A stretch of 64,000 bases of DNA, from assembly GCA_046330285.1 (NCBI GenBank), contig JAXLSX010000010.1:56774-120773 (forward strand), read 5' to 3'. The notes under the pieces are model-generated. The model ran no database searches and was not told the DNA's origin. It saw nothing but the letters and a program-made list of their open reading frames with translations. Below are positions 61,778 to 64,000 of the stretch, in pieces (position 1 is the first letter of the stretch; every line of letters begins with the position of its first letter). The DNA is from RHKX01 sp046330285 (GTDB lineage Bacteria > Actinomycetota > Thermoleophilia > Solirubrobacterales > 70-9). The translations under genes were made by a program, and so were the position numbers.

Positions 61778-62587
61778 ATGCCGCCTGACCGCTCGCTTCC
61801 GATCGCCATGTTCGACTCCGGGGTCGGCGGGCTCACGGTGCTGCACGAGTGCCTCGTGTCGCTCCCGCACGAGGACTTCCTCTATCTCGGTGACAGCGCC
61901 CACTTCCCCTACGGGACCAAGGCGGCCGAGGAGCTGCGAGGGCTGGTGGTCGCCAACACCGAGTTCCTGCTCGGCCGCGGCGCGAAGCTGCTGATCGTCG
62001 CCTGCAACTCGGCGACGTCCGCCGGGGCGGACGCGGCGCGCGAGACGGCGGCCGCCCACGGCGTCGAGGTCGTCACGGTGATCGGGCCGGAGGCCGAGAT
62101 CGCGGCGGCGATCTCCGGCACCGGCAAGGTCGGGGTCCTGGCGACGCCGGCGACCGTGGACGGCGGCGCCTACCGGCGGGCGCTCGAGGAGCAGGGGCGC
62201 GGGCTCGAGGTGACCGAGGTCTCGGCGCCGGACCTGGCGCCGATCATCCAGAACGGCTTCCCGTTCGACCAGTCGGTCGTCGACACGGTCCGCTTCTACT
62301 GCGAGCCGCTGCGGGCCGCCGAGGTCGACACGCTGATCCTCGGCTGCACCCACTACCCCCTGATCGCGCCGATGCTGCAGCGGATCCTCGGCCGCGACGT
62401 CCGGCTCGTCACGGCCGGGCACGCGATCGCCGCGAAGGCGCAGCGAATCCTCGAGGCCCGCGGGCTCGAGAGCACGGCGGCGGGCGAGGGCGATTACAGC
62501 TTCCTCTGCACCGGCGACGTGGCGAGCTTCCGCGAGCTCGGGACGCGGTTCCTGCAGATGCCCCTCGGCGACGTCGAACAGGTCTGA
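61778..62587 (+). CDS. murI: glutamate racemase
   Basis: Makes D-glutamate for peptidoglycan, 269 aa. The start IAMFDSGVGGLTVLHECLV is diagnostic. Catalytic cysteines lie in IVACNSATSAG and LILGCTHYPLI. GDSAHFPYGTKAAEEL is the substrate loop. A GATAAT hexamer at 61749-61754 is a possible -10 with a ~17-nt leader containing GGCGGGGAA. Confidence 0.95.
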   Translation: MPPDRSLPIAMFDSGVGGLTVLHECLVSLPHEDFLYLGDSAHFPYGTKAAEELRGLVVANTEFLLGRGAKLLIVACNSATSAGADAARETAAAHGVEVVTVIGPEAEIAAAISGTGKVGVLATPATVDGGAYRRALEEQGRGLEVTEVSAPDLAPIIQNGFPFDQSVVDTVRFYCEPLRAAEVDTLILGCTHYPLIAPMLQRILGRDVRLVTAGHAIAAKAQRILEARGLESTAAGEGDYSFLCTGDVASFRELGTRFLQMPLGDVEQV

Positions 62588-62598
62588 TCGCCGCGGGC

Positions 62599-62604
62599 TA
62601 CTCT
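62599..62604 (+). promoter_or_regulatory. -10-like hexamer for yqeY (leaderless type)
   Basis: TACTCT lies 11 nt after the murI stop and ends 7 nt before the yqeY ATG. Confidence 0.5.
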
Positions 62605-62611
62605 TGAAGCG

Positions 62612-63049
62612 ATGAGCGACTCGATCCTCGAACGCATCCAGGACGACACGCGCACCGCCATGAAGGCGGGCGAGCGCGAGCGCGTCGGCACGCTGCGGAT
62701 GCTCGCCAGCTCGCTGCAGCAGGACGAGAAGGAGGGCGACGGCGATGCGGTCGCCGTGCTCCAGCGCGAGCGCAAGAAGCGGATCGAAGCCGCGGAGGCG
62801 TTCGAGTCCGGCGGCCGGGCCGAACAGGCCGAGGCCGAGCGCGCCGAGGCGACGCTGATCGAGGGCTATCTGCCCGAGCAGGTCTCCGACGAGGAGCTCG
62901 AGGCGATCGTCGCCGCCGCGGTCGAGTCGACCGGCGCGGCCGACGTCAAGGAGATGGGGAAGGTGATCGGGGTCGTGATGCCCCAGGTCAAGGGTCGCGC
63001 CGACGGCAAGCGGGTCTCGACCATGGTCCGGGAGCGGCTTGGCGCGTAG
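62612..63049 (+). CDS. GatB/YqeY-domain protein
   Basis: 145 aa, usual length. Helical YqeY fold: ILERIQDDTRTAMKAGERER, then LIEGYLPEQVSDEELEAIV and VIGVVMPQVKGRADGKRVS. The domain is shared with the C-terminus of GatB and may bind tRNA, but free-standing members have no settled function. Its end overlaps the proposed TTG start of phoH. Confidence 0.93.
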   Translation: MSDSILERIQDDTRTAMKAGERERVGTLRMLASSLQQDEKEGDGDAVAVLQRERKKRIEAAEAFESGGRAEQAEAERAEATLIEGYLPEQVSDEELEAIVAAAVESTGAADVKEMGKVIGVVMPQVKGRADGKRVSTMVRERLGA

Positions 63050-64000
63050 GCAGCTGACGATCGACAACGACGTCGCCGCGGAGCTCGCGGGCTCCGGCGA
63101 CTCGGTCCTGCGCGAGCTCGAGGAACGGCTCGACTGCGACGTCTTCCTCCGCGGCAACGTCATCACCCTCGACGGACCGGAGGACTCGCTCGAGGAGGGC
63201 CAGGGAATGGTCGAGGAGCTGCTCGGGCTGATCGAGCGCGGGCACGACGTCGAGCCCGGCACGGTCCGAGCGGTCGAGGGAGCCCGCGAGTCCGGGGTCG
63301 ACTCCGCGGCGATGCTCGGGGACTCGATCTGGCGCCATCGCGGCGCCTCGATCGCGCCGCGGACGCCGAACCAGAAGCGTTACGCCGACTCGATCCGCGA
63401 CCACACGGTCACGTTCGGGATCGGCCCCGCCGGCACCGGCAAGACCTTCCTCGCCGTCGCCATGGCCGTCGCGGCGCTCGAATCGCGCGAGGTCAGCCGC
63501 CTGATCCTGACCCGGCCCGCCGTCGAAGCCGGCGAGCGCCTCGGCTTCCTTCCGGGCGACATCCAGGCCAAGGTGGATCCCTACCTGCGCCCACTCTTCG
63601 ACGCGCTCTACGACATGCTCGACCCCGATCGCGTCAACGAGTATTTCGAGCGCGGAATCATCGAGGTGGCGCCCCTGGCATTCATGCGTGGCCGTACCCT
63701 TAATGACTCCTTCGTGATCCTCGACGAGGCGCAGAACACGAGCCCCGAGCAGATGAAGATGTTCCTGACCCGGCTCGGCTTCGGCTCGAAGATGGTCGTC
63801 ACCGGCGACATCACCCAGATCGACCTGCCGGCGAACCAGCGTTCCGGCCTGGTCGTCGTCGGCGAGATCCTCTCCGCGGTCGATGACATCTCGTTCGTCC
63901 GCTTCGGAGGATCCGACGTCGTCCGCCACCAGCTCGTCCAGCGGATCGTCGCCGCCTACGGCGAATACGGCGACCGCAAGCGGCACGGCGAGCGGTCCCC
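63039..64000 (+). CDS. PhoH-family ATPase (partial, continues beyond window)
   Basis: About 320 codons without a stop. The N-terminal KH-like region is followed by the RecA-like ATPase with Walker A GPAGTGKTF, then LTRPAVEAGERLGFLPGD, Walker B VILDEAQNTSPEQ, and VVTGDITQIDLP. It belongs to the PhoH/PhoL group often found beside ybeY and linked to RNA metabolism. The TTG at 63039 overlaps the yqeY end by 11 nt and is the best start in frame. Confidence 0.93.
   Translation, partial: MARRQLTIDNDVAAELAGSGDSVLRELEERLDCDVFLRGNVITLDGPEDSLEEGQGMVEELLGLIERGHDVEPGTVRAVEGARESGVDSAAMLGDSIWRHRGASIAPRTPNQKRYADSIRDHTVTFGIGPAGTGKTFLAVAMAVAALESREVSRLILTRPAVEAGERLGFLPGDIQAKVDPYLRPLFDALYDMLDPDRVNEYFERGIIEVAPLAFMRGRTLNDSFVILDEAQNTSPEQMKMFLTRLGFGSKMVVTGDITQIDLPANQRSGLVVVGEILSAVDDISFVRFGGSDVVRHQLVQRIVAAYGEYGDRKRHGERS

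Overview
Kind of organism. This is a contiguous piece of a very GC-rich bacterial chromosome, made almost entirely of housekeeping genes. Codon use, zinc-ribbon and winged-helix accessory families, a class III alcohol dehydrogenase beside an MBL hydrolase, HadA/HadB-like dehydratases and small secreted proteins point to Actinobacteria. Gene content resembles deep-branching Thermoleophilia/Solirubrobacterales; that placement is from general knowledge and was not tested.

Layout. 0-8 kb: end of an unknown gene, an aldo/keto reductase, then the proteostasis block tig-clpP-clpX, with two related small secreted proteins and a secreted beta-helix protein between them, and an AbiEi/DUF559-type protein. 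8-14 kb: valS-folC, a tiny membrane protein, a membrane zinc-ribbon protein, ndk and maf. 14-22.6 kb: rod-shape cluster mreB-mreC-mreD-mrdA-rodA, then rng, rplU (with an extra C-terminal HhH domain) and rpmA. 22.6-29.5 kb: three secreted proteins (beta-helix, M14 carboxypeptidase-like, seven-repeat propeller-like). 29.5-36.6 kb: obg, proB, an MFS exporter (reverse), proA-nadD-rsfS and a coiled-coil protein. 36.6-44.4 kb: YtoQ and Bax-inhibitor-1 genes (reverse), a PD-(D/E)XK nuclease ORF that runs straight through a tRNA-Ala gene into a Phd-like domain, a PhoD-like phosphatase, an AlkZ-like protein, leuS and a cupin. 44.4-52.7 kb: a hairpin-rich intergenic repeat, comEA-comEC-holA, rpsT (reverse), murJ, lepA. 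52.7-58.1 kb: small secreted and membrane proteins, GNAT, class III ADH, a 340-bp nested palindromic element, MBL hydrolase, HadA/HadB-like dehydratases. 58.1-64 kb: hrcA-dnaJ-prmA, a DUF2269-type membrane protein, murI, yqeY and the start of phoH.

How the genes work together. The clusters serve protein folding and degradation, translation (synthetases, L21, L27, S20, LepA, Obg, RsfS, RNase E/G), rod-shape wall synthesis (MreBCD, PBP2, RodA, MurJ, MurI), proline and NAD synthesis, and DNA uptake.

Three sequence-wide signals stand out. First, many transcription-unit heads carry a TANNNT hexamer only 6-10 nt before the start codon and no Shine-Dalgarno sequence, as expected for leaderless mRNAs. 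Second, several genes, clearest in clpX and folC, only make sense with a CTG start. Third, 26.7-31.6 kb holds about thirteen apparent single-base indels across four neighbouring genes, including the essential obg; this looks like a local sequence-quality problem rather than gene decay. The most biologically intriguing locus is the nuclease/tRNA-Ala/Phd reading frame at 37.9-38.6 kb.
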